Assembly: GCF_019393635.1 (NCBI RefSeq)
Contig: NC_057862.1
Span: 678,930,314-678,994,313 of the forward strand
Direction: 5' to 3'
DNA from: Dromiciops gliroides
Lineage: Eukaryota; Chordata; Mammalia; Microbiotheria; Microbiotheriidae
DNA: 64,000 nucleotides
The stretch's first letter is position 1. Every line of letters begins with the position of its first letter. This document shows, piece after piece, positions 14,740 to 26,824 of the stretch. Position numbers and translations under genes: made by a program. A model generated the notes under the pieces. The model searched no databases. It saw nothing but the letters and a program-made list of their open reading frames with translations, and was not told the DNA's origin.

Positions 14740-15428
14740 GGGCTCAGAAGAGGATGATGGCAGCTGCATCAATGAGACAAAGCTGAGAAGAGCTGAGTTA
14801 CCAGACCATGAAGTATCGATGATCTATTTAGGCAAAGGGAGGAATGGAGGAGAGGAGTGGCATGATATAGGAGAATGAACTGTGTGTTTAGATGGGAGGA
14901 CTGGGAAAATTTACCATTCATATCTAGAGAGCTGGGGGGAGTGGCTCAAGAAATATTTCTTAGATGAATAAATGGGTGATGAAAAACATCCTTTTCTATT
15001 TCCTCCCTTCCCTTCCCTCTTCTGGAAGGAGCCCAAGGAGAGACACATTGGTACAATAGAAAGAGGAAAGGTTCTGGAGTTGGAGAGTCGGGGTCCAGAA
15101 CCTGGTTCTATAAATTTCTAGCTGTGTGGCCTTAGGCAAATTGCCTACAATTTCTGGACTTGATTTTCCTCATCTGTTAATTGGGGGGAGGGGGAATAGT
15201 GGTCTATGATCACAGGATGTCAGAGTTGAAAGGGGCTTTGAGATTGTTTAATCCAGTCCTTTCACTGTGCAAATAATGAAATGCCAGATCAGGGAAATGC
15301 TCGAGGGCACCTTGGTTCTATGTGCTATGTGGGTCTAGAACAGGAAAATGGAGTGTGTGTTTGGGAGTGGGCAAGGAAGAAGATGTGGCAGGAGTGCCTT
15401 GGTCTATTGGAGAAGGTGATGGGTTATT
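14740..15428. other. Spacer between the inverted duplication arms
   Basis: 689 bp of mostly unique sequence with a MIR/SINE-like segment at about 15045-15300. No gene is seen. The spacer ends are not complementary to each other. Confidence 0.6.
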
Positions 15429-15587
15429 ATTCCAGTATCTGGTCCAGTCACCCTCTAGGGTCTTGGCCAAGGCAAGTAGGAGTTGGGAAGGTAGTCCTGG
15501 AGGTGGAGCTAGAATAAGATCATACATTTAGAACTAGAAGAGACCTCAGAAATCATCTGTCTTATTTAAAAGGAAACTCTTACCCAG
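15429..15587 (-). repeat. Right arm of the 159-bp inverted duplication
   Basis: Reverse-complement partner of 14581-14739, with differences at four positions only. Homology stops abruptly at both ends. Confidence 0.92.
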
Positions 15588-15765
15588 AGTAATAACCCAT
15601 TCTTTGCTTGGTGCAATGACTAGAGAAACATGGGGAAGACACTTTCCAGTGTTGAGATGAACAGTCTTGTATTGTGTGATGATGACAAGTCTCCTAATTG
15701 ACTAGAACTGAAAGAGGTGGCTGAACTAGAACTCATTGTACATACAAAAGGGATCACCAGCCATC

Positions 15766-16080
15766 ACTCTGTCTGTCTGTCTCTACCTCCCTCTCTGTGA
15801 CTGTGTCTGTCTATCTCTGCTTTTGTCTCTCTCTGTGTCTCTATCTCTGTTTCTGTCTGCCTGTGTCTGTCTCTCTGTGTCTCTGTCTCTATTTCTGTCT
15901 GTCCATTTGTCTCTTTTTCTTTCTCCATCTGTCTCTTTCTTTCTGTGTGTCTCTATCTGCTATCTCTCTATCTGTATCTGTCTGTCTCTCTATTTCTGTC
16001 TGTTCATTTTTCTCTTTCTCTTTCTCTGTCTTTGGCTTTCTTTTTGTGTGTCTCTGTCTAGCTGGCTCTCTCTATCAATG
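15766..16080. repeat. Pyrimidine-rich (CTGT/CTCT)n low-complexity tract
   Basis: About 315 bp of CTGTCT and CTCTNT units. The reading frames over it are Leu/Ser/Cys repeats with no coding character. Confidence 0.92.
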
Positions 16081-17930
16081 CCTCTTGTTTTTCAAATGAG
16101 AAGGCTTTTTGAGTAGCTGCCCTGTTTTCTACCCAGGCATGGCCACGCTATGAGCACACAGTCTCTTGTGCTTGTTTTCTCCTGGCCTTAGACAAGAGAG
16201 TATTCCAGGATGGAAGTGTCCAGGTAACCTTATAAGTTTGGGAGATTGTAAGAACTGAATGGTGGCAGTAGCCACTGGAGCAGGTGTAGACAGTGGCATT
16301 GGAAGGACTGGCAATGGATATGTAAAGAAAGTTACTGTGGTCAAGAATAATGGGGTTGAGCCCCTCCAATTTAGCTAGACTGGAGGACAGATATGCAGCC
16401 CCATCCCAGGCCTTGATTCACATAATTTTCACCTCAAATTATACCTGTCATAGATTTTGATCTTGGTGGCAGAACCTTTCAGATCCCAGGGTCACTGACA
16501 CTACAGGGACACAGACACTACAATTAGGTAGGTAGGGGAGGAGAATGTTAATGGAGACAATAATAATAATAATATAATTTTTTAAAAGCCCTAAAAAGAT
16601 AACTGTCAGGCAGAATTAATCACCCTCGAGGACAGCTCTTGGTCTCCATAGCTACGCCTGACAATGAGATCTGACGATCTGTTAGTGCTTCCCACTTCCT
16701 GGGGCAGACTCCAGGGCTGGGGTGGGGAGTGGGGGTGGGGGAGAAGGAATGGGAGAATAAACAGGTGTAGATGGGAGGGAAGGGCCCCAGATTTTCTTTT
16801 TTCTCAATTTTCCTCCCTCTCTATCCCTTCCCCTTCCTTTTTCTAATTAAGTCTAACAGACAAGAAAAAACAATAACATCCTACCAATTATATGGAATGG
16901 AGACTAGTCAGATCAGGAAGTGAAGCTTGTCTCTGTCAGCTCTGTCCTCTCTCCCCCCTGCTTCTCTGCCCTCCAAATGCCAGGGTCCTCGAGTCGAGAT
17001 GGGCACATCCAGGCCTTCTTGTTTCAAAGGACTGTATATTCTGTTTCAGAGAAACCTGGTATTTGAACAAAGGAGGCTGGAGGGGGCAGTACTGAGCCTA
17101 AGGAAGTAAAGGGCAGCATTGGAGAGCAGTGGTGGGGAGGGGGGACATTTGATGGTACCGGGGTCTTTTCCATTTATGATGTTTTGCAGAGCTCACTGTC
17201 TCTTCGGGGCCTCTGTAGCCTGGAGAAATGAAACTTGTCCCCCAAAAATCTTCTCATCCCTTCCCACTAGTAAAGCAAAGGTAGGAGAGGGAAGATGGAT
17301 TTGACTTGGAAGCAACAGGCAGTAATGGCTTAGAGGCAAATTCTGGTTCAGGAAAAGTCACCAACTTAACCAGGGAAACTATTTGAAAGTAGACAGGTGA
17401 CATTCCCTGCCACTGGAGAACTTTAAGCAGAGGATGAAAGCCCACTTCTCATGGGTCTTGGAGGGACAGTTCCTGAATAGGCACAGCTGGACTAGGTTCT
17501 CTCAGGCTTCTCCTGCAATTCTGAGAATTTGTGATTTGGGGACACAGAAGACCCAGGTGGGAGTTTCAGCTCTTCCATTTCCTGTGGGACGGTGGCTGTG
17601 TCTCTGTTTCTCTAGGCCTCACTTCCTTCATCTGTGAAATGAGGGGATTGAGCTGGAAAATATGTCAAGTCCCTTCCAGGTCATATATTGAGTGGCTCTG
17701 AGGTATATTTAAAACCTTGGATTTCCCTAAGAATAGGGCCTATTTTCCCTCTTTCATATCAGAGGGTGTTTCAGTCTCTCAACTATACCTACAACCCAGG
17801 CACCAACTCATATCTCAGCCAGATACTTTGAATGGCTCAGGGCAAGAGTGGAATGGAGAGGGAGGAAGTGATATGAAGTACTGATCATATAATACCGAGG
17901 TGCTCAGGTGGAGGGCTAAGGAAGAGATAC
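16081..17930. other. Intergenic sequence
   Basis: Mostly unique. An (AAT)n run lies at about 16558-16575. A probable CR1/L3-like or MIR remnant lies at about 17290-17700. A 56-bp segment at 17722-17777 recurs at 20224-20279. No gene is supported. Confidence 0.5.
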
Positions 17931-18075
17931 ATGGATATATGGATGGATGGATAATAGATTAATGTATGTATATATGGATGTATGGTTGGAGAAATAGAAA
18001 GATGGATGGATGGATACATGGATGGATGGAGAGGTGGATGGACCATTGTGTGGATAGATAGATAGATGGATGACC
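17931..18075. repeat. (GGAT/GATA)n tetranucleotide tract
   Basis: Interrupted GGATGGAT and GATAGATA units. A shorter related patch occurs at 18411-18450 on the other side of the composite repeat. Confidence 0.9.
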
Positions 18076-18090
18076 AGAGAGATAGAGAAA

Positions 18091-18408
18091 TTGTCATTGT
18101 TGTTGATAGTCCTTCATTCTCAAAGAGAACCATGATTTCAGGAGGTGATGTCATGACTTGTAGTGAATTGGATTTAAGTGAGGTACAAAGTCACCAGCCT
18201 CACTCTCTCCTCCAAAGCCATCTGAGTCCAGTGGCAAGATATACATCAGGATGACTGGAGATGGTCCAGATGTTTGAGTCTATTGGGGTTAAGTGATTTG
18301 CCCAGGGTCCCACAGCTAGTTAGTGTCAAGTTTCTGTGGCTGGATTTGAACTCAGGTCCTCCTGACTCCAGTGCCAGTTCTCTATCTACTGTACCACTTA
18401 GTTGCCCC
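18091..18408. mobile_element. Composite repeat: unnamed family (plus) fused to a SINE (minus)
   Basis: 18091-18275 belongs to the unnamed family of 12285-12785. 18280-18408 is a diverged minus-strand SINE ending cacttagttgcccc. The same two modules, joined by the same AGATGTTTGAG junction, occur in reverse order and orientation at 32580-32884. Confidence 0.8.
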
Positions 18409-18449
18409 AGATAGAGAGAGATGGATAGAAGATAGATGGATAGATGGTA

Positions 18450-18590
18450 GATAAAGCATTTGTTCTGTGCTTACTACGAGGCACTATGCTAAGCAGTGGG
18501 CATTCAAGTACAAACAAGTAATATGGTCCCTGTGTTTGAGTAGTTTATATGTTCTAATGGGGGAAGACAACATATAAAGGCATAATTGAA
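18450..18590 (+). repeat. L2-like LINE 3' fragment
   Basis: Contains the 'tgtgcttactacgaggcactatgctaag' type signature. Other copies of this class: 19640-19800, 29700-30660, 37390-37480, 41050-41170, 45268-45420, 46810-46910, 50080-50250, 52370-52490, 57050-57160 and 58090-58200. Confidence 0.55.
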
Positions 18591-19639
18591 GGGGAGGTGT
18601 TGTGTCATGGTATGGGAATGGTAGCTGGTATGTGGAGACCTTATTTTGAGCAAGATAAAGTGAAAGCTCACCCATCAGAACCCAGAGTGGTTCCAGGGGC
18701 AGAGTCTAAGGGTCTATGGGAGAAAGAAGAAGAAAAAAGGCAACCCTGCTTTTGGAAGGTCCAATCTGACCCAGAGTTAGAAGAATGGGTGAAAGGACCT
18801 CTTCCCCCCCACCCCAACTCCCAACCTAAGGGTGGGACCAAGTTTTACAGTGCTTTCTCTTCCTTACAATGCCTGCTACATAGTAGGAATTTAATTATTG
18901 CCAATTGATTCACTTGTTAATGGTAATAAAGAGTAGTTCAGAGCATTGTCATAAGGTGAAAAGTTGATCAGAATGATTCACATTCTACAGACATGGGAAA
19001 CTGAAATGGGGAGGGCTAAATGAGTAACCTATAGTCACACAGGAGAAGTCAAAGTGGAAGCAAGTTTTTCTAGGCTTAGAAGACACACTCCTCTTCTGAG
19101 TCCCTTCCAATCTTCTGGTGTGCTTTGTGCCCTTCCCCCACTACCTAAATTCTTCATGGTCTACTCTCAGGAAAGCAAAGCCTGAGCCTTAGTAGTCTCT
19201 TCAATAGACTGCCATTCTACAATTCGAGTTGGGGTCCATGCCATGAGCCTCCATGTTTTCTTTTTTTTTTTAATTTTCTTTAATTTAAAATTTTTTAATT
19301 AATTAATTTTTTTTGCCGCTATGTTTTCTTAAGGGAAGGACAAGAAAATCAATCTCACTTCCAGGCTCTGCTATTAGGAGATTAACACATGTCCTTACTG
19401 CACTAGACTCATCTCTTCTAGGAAGCCTTCTTGGACTAATTGCACACAACTGAAGGACTTTCTTTCCCTAGTCTTCATCATCTCGCACTCAATTACGCTG
19501 TGATTCTTTATGCAAGTTGTGTTTTTGTGCTAGTATTTAAATCATTCTCCAATATGCTTTCTTTTCAACTAAAATTGGTCATACTGTTTGTGGGGAGGAA
19601 TTCCATGTCTTCTCCATTTGCATTCTGTCTGGCATCACT

Positions 19640-19800
19640 CAATCAATCAACAAGCACTTATTAAGCACCTATTATGTGCCAGGCACTGCACTAAAGACTG
19701 GGGGTAGAAAGAAGGTCAAAGACATTGTCACCTACCTTAAGGAACTCCATTCTGCTGGTGGAGACAACATGTAAATAAATAGGTAATGGAGGATATATGT
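19640..19800 (+). repeat. L2-like LINE 3' fragment
   Basis: Carries the 'attatgtgccaggcactgc' signature, then 'aaggaactccattctg' and 'gagacaacatgtaaa', the usual order of this repeat class. Confidence 0.6.
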
Positions 19801-19964
19801 TGAGTAGATGGAAGGCAATCTTTAGAGGGAAGGTCCTAGCAGGTTTGGAGAGAAGCTAGAAAGACCTTTTGCAGAAGAAATGGAAGCTTTCCAAGACAGG
19901 GTAGCAAGTCTCTCCTCCTGTACTTGGGGCTCCCTGAGGGCAGAAACTATGTCTCTCCCATCTT

Positions 19965-20195
19965 AGCTAGCTAGCGTTTACATGGGCTTTAAGGTTTGCA
20001 AAACATTTGACATATTATATTTTATTTTATCCTCACAATAACCCCATGAAGTGGAGTCTGTTATCTATATTTTACAGATGAAGAAACTGAGGATGAGAGT
20101 GGCTTTCTCACAATCATGTTGATTTTCTGAGGTAGGATTTGAACTCAGATCTTCCCAACTGAAAGTCAAATATACCCATTAGACCAAGGACTCTT
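19965..20195 (-). repeat. MIR/THER-like SINE remnant
   Basis: Minus-oriented: 'cctcacaataaccccatga', 'tttacagatgaagaaactgagg' and 'gaggtaggatttgaactca' occur in the expected order. Similar relics: 20735-20880, 22095-22260, 32135-32330, 33395-33570, 43835-44010, 45465-45670 and 55500-55720. Confidence 0.6.
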
Positions 20196-20439
20196 TGAGG
20201 TTAGGGACATTTTCTCCCCTAGGTTTCCCTAAGAATAGTACCTGCTTTCCCCCTTTTATATCAGAGGGTGCTTCAGTCTTCAGATCATATCTCTCCCATA
20301 GATTGGGGGCATCAAATGGGAGAGGGAATGACTGAATCCAAAGGGACTAGCTGGGCTCCTTCAATCACGGTGGCTCCAGTTGGGGTCCAAGGTGCCAGGG
20401 ATGGAAATGTATAGCTCCTATCAGTTAGCAATCCCTCCC

Positions 20440-20720
20440 AGAATGCTAGTCGCCTACTCCATCTGTCTGACAGCTCTAAGGAACACCGCCCAAAATAAAA
20501 ATCGCTAATTAGCAACTCCGGAAAACCGGAGCAAAACAACTTGTTTGTTTCCTAGAATAATCTGGAGCTGAGTTCTGCTTGCCACTCTCCCCACCTTCCA
20601 GCCCCCACCTCATCCTTTGATGCAACGAGCTGCAGGAAAGTGACTATAAAGATGTAAAGTCCTGCCCCAGGAAGAAAGTGGGGACAGAAGCTGCGATGAA
20701 TCCAGGATACTCACTGGGAG
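20440..20720. promoter_or_regulatory. Repeat-free segment with two adjacent palindromes (candidate regulatory element)
   Basis: GCTAATTAGC (20504-20513) is a perfect palindrome holding a TAATTA homeodomain core. Two bases later, CTCCGG-AAAA-CCGGAG (20516-20531) forms a perfect 6-bp stem. The segment has several CpGs in a CpG-poor setting and no repeat match I recognise. A regulatory role is inferred. Confidence 0.35.
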
Positions 20721-20880
20721 GCTTTATTTAATCTCAAATAAAACCCCACATTTCTGTAATACCTTCAGGTTTACAAACCTCATGAGAGAGATAGTGCAGG
20801 TGACAATATACCCATCTTACAGACATGGAAAGTAAGACTCAAACAGGTGAGCCAGGATTTGAACCCTTGATTGCAGGTAT

Positions 20881-22330
20881 AGCTTTCCCCTCCCTGTCTC
20901 ACAGTAGTAATAGACTCACATAGATTTAACATAAACAAATTAGTGTGGGGAGAGGCAGTAGGGATGAAGAGTGTCAGATTGGCATTGATGGATCAGTTAC
21001 CTATTTATTGCCCATTTGATTCTGGGACAAGTTCCTTGATTTCTCTGAATTTAAGATTTTCATCTATCAAAAAAGGCAGGGTGGATGGAGACTCTCCTAA
21101 GCATCTTGGCTCCTAGATTTCTTTCTTGGTTCTTATTCTTGCCTTTTGTTATCGTATATAAGTTGTTGTTTTTTAAGCATATCTGGGTCAATTTAAGGGA
21201 AGAAAACTTTGATTCTCACCAACATACAAGAGCAGGTAAATCCAGGTATCCCAGGGGGATGAGGGAGGTCCTGGTGGTAGTTGCAACAGAACAGCCCTCT
21301 CCTTAATGAATCTGGCTGGGTAGGTCTACCAGAAAATGAAGGGCTTCAACAGTTAACCTTGGCCCTTTTCCTTCTAGGAGGCTTCATTTCCAAAGGAGCA
21401 GTAAATAGAACTGGCAGGGGTCAAGGAGAGTGAGAATTGGGCTTCCCTTTGGATTTACCTTTCATCTCTACAGTGAGGGGATGACCCTCAAAGAAGACAC
21501 AGTGATAAGGCCATAAAGGGAGAGGCTCTGCAATGGGTCAGCATGGCTGTAACCAGATGCTACTCCTGGGTCCCAAGTGTTTATGACTTCTCAATAGTGT
21601 TTCTGAAATATTGGGGACACGGGGTAAGGGGAATGGCTGAAATCTTGAGCTGCTGGCCTCCAACCCTCAGCCAGTCATCCCTGGTGTCCCTAAGGGGAAT
21701 ATTACTACATTGAACAAGGGACCTGCCTCTGGGCTTGGAGCCTAGAGATGTGATTTCAAGTGTCCTCTCTGGCATTGCCTCAGCTTTTCAGTTCCTAGGT
21801 TTCCTCTTTTTCAAAATGAGAACAATGACACCTGTGTTAGCTCCTTCATGAGACTGTTAGGGGGAACAAATAAAATGAAGGAGGTGAGGTACAATCTTAT
21901 GAAAACAAATGTCAAAAACAATCTTTATATGTAACTGGAAAATAATAAAATACTTTTATGATTAAATAATACAAAAAACCATAACAAAACAAAAAAAGGA
22001 TAGGGGATGCATCTATATGGTCATACCCTCTACATCCTCCCTTAACCACACTGCAGCCTCCCTTAACTCATCCTTATAGACTGCTTCATTTCCTCACTAA
22101 AGGTTAGTGAGGCGGGTAGTGTGGGTGTTACTATGCCCTACTCACAGATGAGGATTTGAAGACTGTGAAGTCAAGTGACTTGCCCAGGGTCTTACAGTTA
22201 ATTTGTATCAAACGTGGGATTTGAACTTAGGCATCCTGATTTCATATCTATCATTTCATCTTTGCTATCATAGCCAAATGTAGACCTTTAGCACTTTGTG
22301 ATATAGTAGGAGTTTTGAGCAGACAATATA
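20881..22330. other. Intergenic sequence
   Basis: Mostly unique. A plus-oriented L1 3' tail lies at about 21895-21965 ('atctttatatgtaactgga' followed by A-rich sequence). A MIR-like remnant lies at 22095-22260. No gene is supported. Confidence 0.5.
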
Positions 22331-22375
22331 ACCTGACACATGAGAGAGACTTTCTTAGAAGATCATAGATTTAGA

Positions 22376-22393
22376 GGTAGTAGTAGTAGTAGT

Positions 22394-22435
<42 letters not shown>

Positions 22436-22461
22436 GCTAGTGGTGGTGGTGGCAGCGGTGG
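22376..22461. repeat. (AGT)n(AGC)n trinucleotide repeat
   Basis: AGT units are followed by about twelve CAG units (22396-22431) and then GGT/GGC units. A GA-rich stretch extends to about 22568. The serine-rich open frame here is a consequence of the repeat, not a gene. Confidence 0.92.
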
Positions 22462-22589
22462 GAGGAGGACTTTTAATGGGGGAAGAAGGAAAGAGGAAGA
22501 GGGAGGGAGAGAGAGAGATAGAAAGGAGGGACAGGGAGAGAGAAGTAGAGAGAAGAGAGGGAGAGAAATTTTTTTATATTAATCTTTTA

Positions 22590-23051
22590 AAAGATTTTCT
22601 TTCTTTCTTTTCTATATTTAGAATTTCCCCCACCTTACATGTAAATACAAATTGTAACATCAATTTTTAAAACTTTATGTTCAAAATTTTTTTCCTTTCT
22701 CCCTATCCCCCCTTAAGAATTCAAGCTATTCAATATAAGTTATACATGTACAGTTGTATAAAACATAGCAGACAAAAAAATTTAGAACGAGGAACTAGCA
22801 ACAACAATAACAAAATATACTTCCATCTATATTCAGATACCATCAGTTCTTTCTCTGTAGATGGATTGCATTTTTCATAAGTCCTTCAGAGTTGTCTTGG
22901 ATCATTGCAATTTCATTGCTGAAAATAACTAACTAATTTGCAGTAGATCATCTTACAATACTACTGTTATATACAGTACATTTCACTTTGAATCAGCTCA
23001 TGTAAGTCTTTCTAGGTTTTTCTGATAGCATCCTGCTCATCTTTTAAAAAA
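22590..23051 (-). mobile_element. 5'-truncated L1 3' end with 18-bp target duplication
   Basis: Diverged marsupial L1 3' UTR and adjoining sequence in minus orientation. It is bounded by a perfect direct repeat TTTTATATTAATCTTTTA at 22572-22589 and 23052-23069, as expected for L1-mediated insertion. Confidence 0.85.
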
Positions 23052-23119
23052 TTTTATATTAATCTTTTAGAATTTTGCTGCTGTTGTAGAGGTGTGATAT
23101 CACCCTTATTATATTTCTT

Positions 23120-23271
23120 GTTTTTGTTTTTTTTGGTGAGGCAGTTGGGGTTAAGTGACTTGCCTAGGGTCACACAGCTAGTAAATGTCAAGTGTCTGAG
23201 GCCGGATTGGAACTCAGGTCCTCCTGAATCCAGGGTTGGTGCTCTATCCACAGTGCCACCTAGCTGCCCCT
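23120..23271 (-). mobile_element. tRNA-derived marsupial SINE
   Basis: Minus copy with the 14-bp duplication TTATTATATTTCTT at 23106-23119 and 23272-23285. Confidence 0.95.
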
Positions 23272-23619
23272 TTATTATATTTCTTTAAGCCAGCTGGATT
23301 CCTAGAACTTTGGAAATGAAGGAACTTCAGAGGTTGCTAACCCCCTGCCTGCTACATGAAACTCCACCTCTCCCCCATAGCATCCCTGACAGGATGTCAT
23401 CCAGCCTTTGCTTGAATATCTTACCTTTGGGAGGATCTTCAGAGAGCAGCCCCATGTGTTACCTGCCTCTATAGACTGGGGATTCCATAAAGTCCTGGTC
23501 TGCGTTACCTCATCTGGTAGAGTTCCATGAGATTAGGGAGCATGTTTCTTTCCCCTGAGTGGGAACTGTTCCCAACAGTCTGGAAGCTACCTAAGGCAGG
23601 GGATGTCTCCTGCTTCAAT

Positions 23620-24190
23620 GTGGTTCTTCTTGTTTTTATTTTTGAAATGTGCTTTCTTGTTATCTTTTATTTCTATATAACTTACATTCCTAATATATCT
23701 TTTCCCCTTACATAGACTCCCTTATAACTAAGAATAAAAAATAGAAAAAATCCCAGTTCAACAAAACTAACCAACACATTGATTTTTTCTGGATTTGGAG
23801 AGCCTTTTCCATCATGAGTCCTTTGGAACTTTCTTGCACCATTGTATTGGTGAGAAGAATCTAGTCTATCACAGTTGATCAACACATAATGTTGATGATA
23901 CTGTGTATAATGTTCTTCTGGTTTTGCTCATCTCACTCATCATTGGTTCATGCAAGTCCTTCCAGGTTTCTCTGAACTCCTGCTCATTGTTTCTTACAGC
24001 ACAATAGAATTCCATTACATTCATATACCACAACTTGTTCAGCCATTTCCCAATTGATGGGCAACCCCTCAATTTCCAATTCCTTGCTACCACAAAAAGA
24101 GCAGCTATAAATATTTCTGTACATGTGGGTCCTTTTCCCTTTTTAATGATCTCTTTGGGAATCAACTTGAATTTCAATGACATCATGAGT
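23620..24190 (-). mobile_element. L1 3' end including the ORF2 C-terminus
   Basis: Minus-oriented. Codons between 24186 and 23869 are open and encode the L1 ORF2p C-terminal region: a CPSIGKWLNKLWY segment, then NVMEFYCAVRNNE, then TWKDLHEPM. This is the counterpart of the terminal segment of other mammalian L1 ORF2 proteins. It is truncated upstream and lacks the RT and endonuclease domains, so it is a dead fragment. Confidence 0.88.
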
Positions 24191-25914
24191 CTAAGGAGTG
24201 GCTCTCTCCTGCTCTGAATCTATGCTTTTATGATCCCATTTCTGTGAATCCTTATGCAAAACTCACCTCCAGGAAATCTTCCCTGACTAATCCTTCCTGA
24301 TTCTGATCCTTTAGGTTAAAAACAAAAATGGTTTGCAGAATATAGAATTGAGATACATAGTTAGAGGTGGTTAGACATCCTGTGAAAAAGCCCTGGGGTT
24401 TTTTGTGTACTGCATTCTAATGTGAGTCAGTGATGTCAAATTGCAGCCAAAAAAAGCTGGTGGGAACTCAGGCTGACTTAACTGGAATATGGAGGGTCCA
24501 GAGTAGGGCAGGTCATAGTCTTGCTGTATTCTGCCCAGGTCAGGTCACACCTAGAGGACTAAGTCCATTGCTAGGAGTCATGTTTGAGAAAGGACATTGA
24601 AGAGCTAGAGCATACCCTGAGGAGAGAGATTCATTCAGATGGCAAAAGAACTGGAATCATGATATACAAGGCTCTAGACCTGGAAATGTTTAATTTGGAG
24701 AAGTGAAGACTGAGGGGAGACATATTAGTTGTCTTAAAGTGACTGAAGATTTTTTTCTGAGGATGAGGCTTTTTTCAGTTACACAAAATCTCATCCTCTG
24801 TTCCACTGAAGGGGCAAGAGATGGAAAAGAGTGAGCATACAGGGTTTAGGCAGCTGCTCCCAGCTAGCATCACAGGGAACAGAAAGGCACTGTAGGATAT
24901 TGGGGAAAAGGCTCCATGTCTTATGTGTTTCCTCATATCTAAGCTCTACTAGGACTAATATGTGGAAGTTACAGGAAAGCAGATTTGGGTTTAACATATG
25001 AATGTATTTTCTAATACTTAGAGCTTCAAAACAGTTGAATGGTCTGCCTTGTAAAGTAGCGATTTCCCTGTCAATGAAGGTATGCAAGTATAACCAGTGG
25101 TTGGGGCAGTATTGTAAAATGGAGTGAAACAGAACCAGTATCTATCTGAGAGGAAGAGAGGGGAAATGAGAAGAGAATAAAGAAAGAGCATTCACACATT
25201 CATTGGGCAAGAGGTTGGAAGGGATAACAGCTAGGGTCTCTTCCAACTCAAATGTTCTAAGATCATTCCTCTACAACCTCTCAATATTTCTGGAGTTTTT
25301 TGGCATATGTTTCATTGTGGTGGTCTTAATTTTAACACCTGTCAGTCACTTCCTCAACTGAATTGTAAGTGTCTTGAGGGTAGGGAATATTTCTTACCCT
25401 GGTACTGTGATTAGCTGGCCGCATGTGGTGAATTCCCTTGGAACTTCAGTGGGGCAGGTGTTGCAGGGTCTCAGGCACAGGAGGCAAGAGAGATGCAGAG
25501 AAAACATTCCAGAAGCCTGCTCCCCACCACAGCACATCAGCCTGCATGATTGGCGAACACCTTATGGGATATAGGGGAGGGTAAATGAGGACTCCGTCTA
25601 GGGGATCAATGGGGTCAGACCTGAGCTGTAGCCCAGGTTTAGGGTGTGTCCTTTAAGTTTGGAGGCTTTAGTGGGCACAGGGGTCTGGGCATATTTCCAA
25701 CTGCAGCCATAGGGAAGGAGAAGTGTCATCTTCAATCATAAATGACTATGGTGTTATTATTCACCTTGATGTAAACATCCCATCATGTTCCAGTTCAGGA
25801 GGTCCATTTAATCATATGTGTGCACTTTCAAAATTGCTATGGCTGAAATTATTTCTTAGCTTAAAAATTAATACCAAGGTGGCTATTTGTGCCACAATGC
25901 TACTACTGTTTAAA
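24191..25914. other. Intergenic sequence with CR1/L3-like relic
   Basis: 24480-25260 resembles an old CR1/L3-type LINE end. There is a decayed 'caggtcacacctagag..ctggagaag..agactgaggggagacat' order of motifs without an open frame. 24773-24930 has an inverted partner at 27117-27265. The rest is unique, with no gene supported. Confidence 0.45.
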
Positions 25915-25925
25915 GATGTACTTCA

Positions 25926-26073
25926 GGGAGCGGCTAGGTGGTGCAGTGGATAAAGGGCACCAGCCCTGGATTTAGTAGGACCCGAGTTCAAATCCAGCCT
26001 CAAACACTTGACACTTACTAGCTGTGTGATCCTGGGCAAGTCATTAACCCTCATTGCCCCACCAAAAAAAAAT
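25926..26073 (+). mobile_element. tRNA-derived marsupial SINE
   Basis: Plus copy with A-tail. The 11-bp duplication GATGTACTTCA lies at 25915-25925 and 26074-26084. Confidence 0.95.
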
Positions 26074-26084
26074 GATGTACTTCA

Positions 26085-26640
26085 ATGTCTACCTTTTCCC
26101 CCTTTTCCTGCCTCTCCCTTTCCCTTCATATTTCTTCCTCCTCTTTCTTTAGACTAACAATAGCTACCATGTATATAGCACTTTAAGGTTTACAAAAAGC
26201 TTTACACATATTATTTCATTTAATTTCCAAATCTTTCTCTTTCCCTCTCCAGTCTCCATATGTTCTTTTCTCTCCCTCGCTTTCCCTTAACTTCTTTCCT
26301 CCCTTTGACTTTTGCCCCTCTTTTCCCTCTTTTTGATACAATTCAACAAGCATTTATTAAACATTGTTAATCACTGAACCCTTCCTACTTCTACCTTCTC
26401 TCTTTCTTCTCCTCTATTCCTTTCAACCTCTTTCCCTTCCTTCCTCTTCCCTTTCTTTTTAATTTTTTTTGATTAACAAACATCTGTTTTCTCATACATC
26501 TCCCTTCCAGCCCTCCCCATTAAGAATCTTCTCCCTTTATCGCTTATTTCCTGTCTTCCTCTTTCTTTCCTTCTCTTCTCCTTCTTTTCCTCCTCCCCCC
26601 TCTCAGATGGATACAGTCCTTAGATGTCCTTGTTTTCATC
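26085..26640. repeat. Pyrimidine-rich low-complexity region
   Basis: C/T-rich plus strand, broken by a MIR-like patch at 26155-26225 and an L2-like patch at 26338-26380. Confidence 0.75.
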
Positions 26641-26677
26641 TATTTTCCTTGCTTTGCAAAGATACACAGGGGCCAGG

Positions 26678-26824
26678 GGCAGCTAAGTGGCACAGTGGAT
26701 AAAGCACTGGCCCTGGATTCAGGAGGACCTGAGTTCAAATCCGACCTCAGACACTTGACACTTACTAGCTGTGTGACCCTGGGCAAGTCACTTAACCCCC
26801 ATTGCCTAATAAACAAACAAACAA
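26678..26824 (+). mobile_element. tRNA-derived marsupial SINE
   Basis: Plus copy ending in a (CAAA)n tail. A 20-bp duplication with one mismatch lies at 26658-26677 and 26825-26844, beginning AAAGATACACAGG. Confidence 0.95.

Noticed and set aside
22340..22582. A serine- and glycine-rich frame
   Set aside because: Produced entirely by the AGT/AGC trinucleotide repeat and adjoining purine tract.
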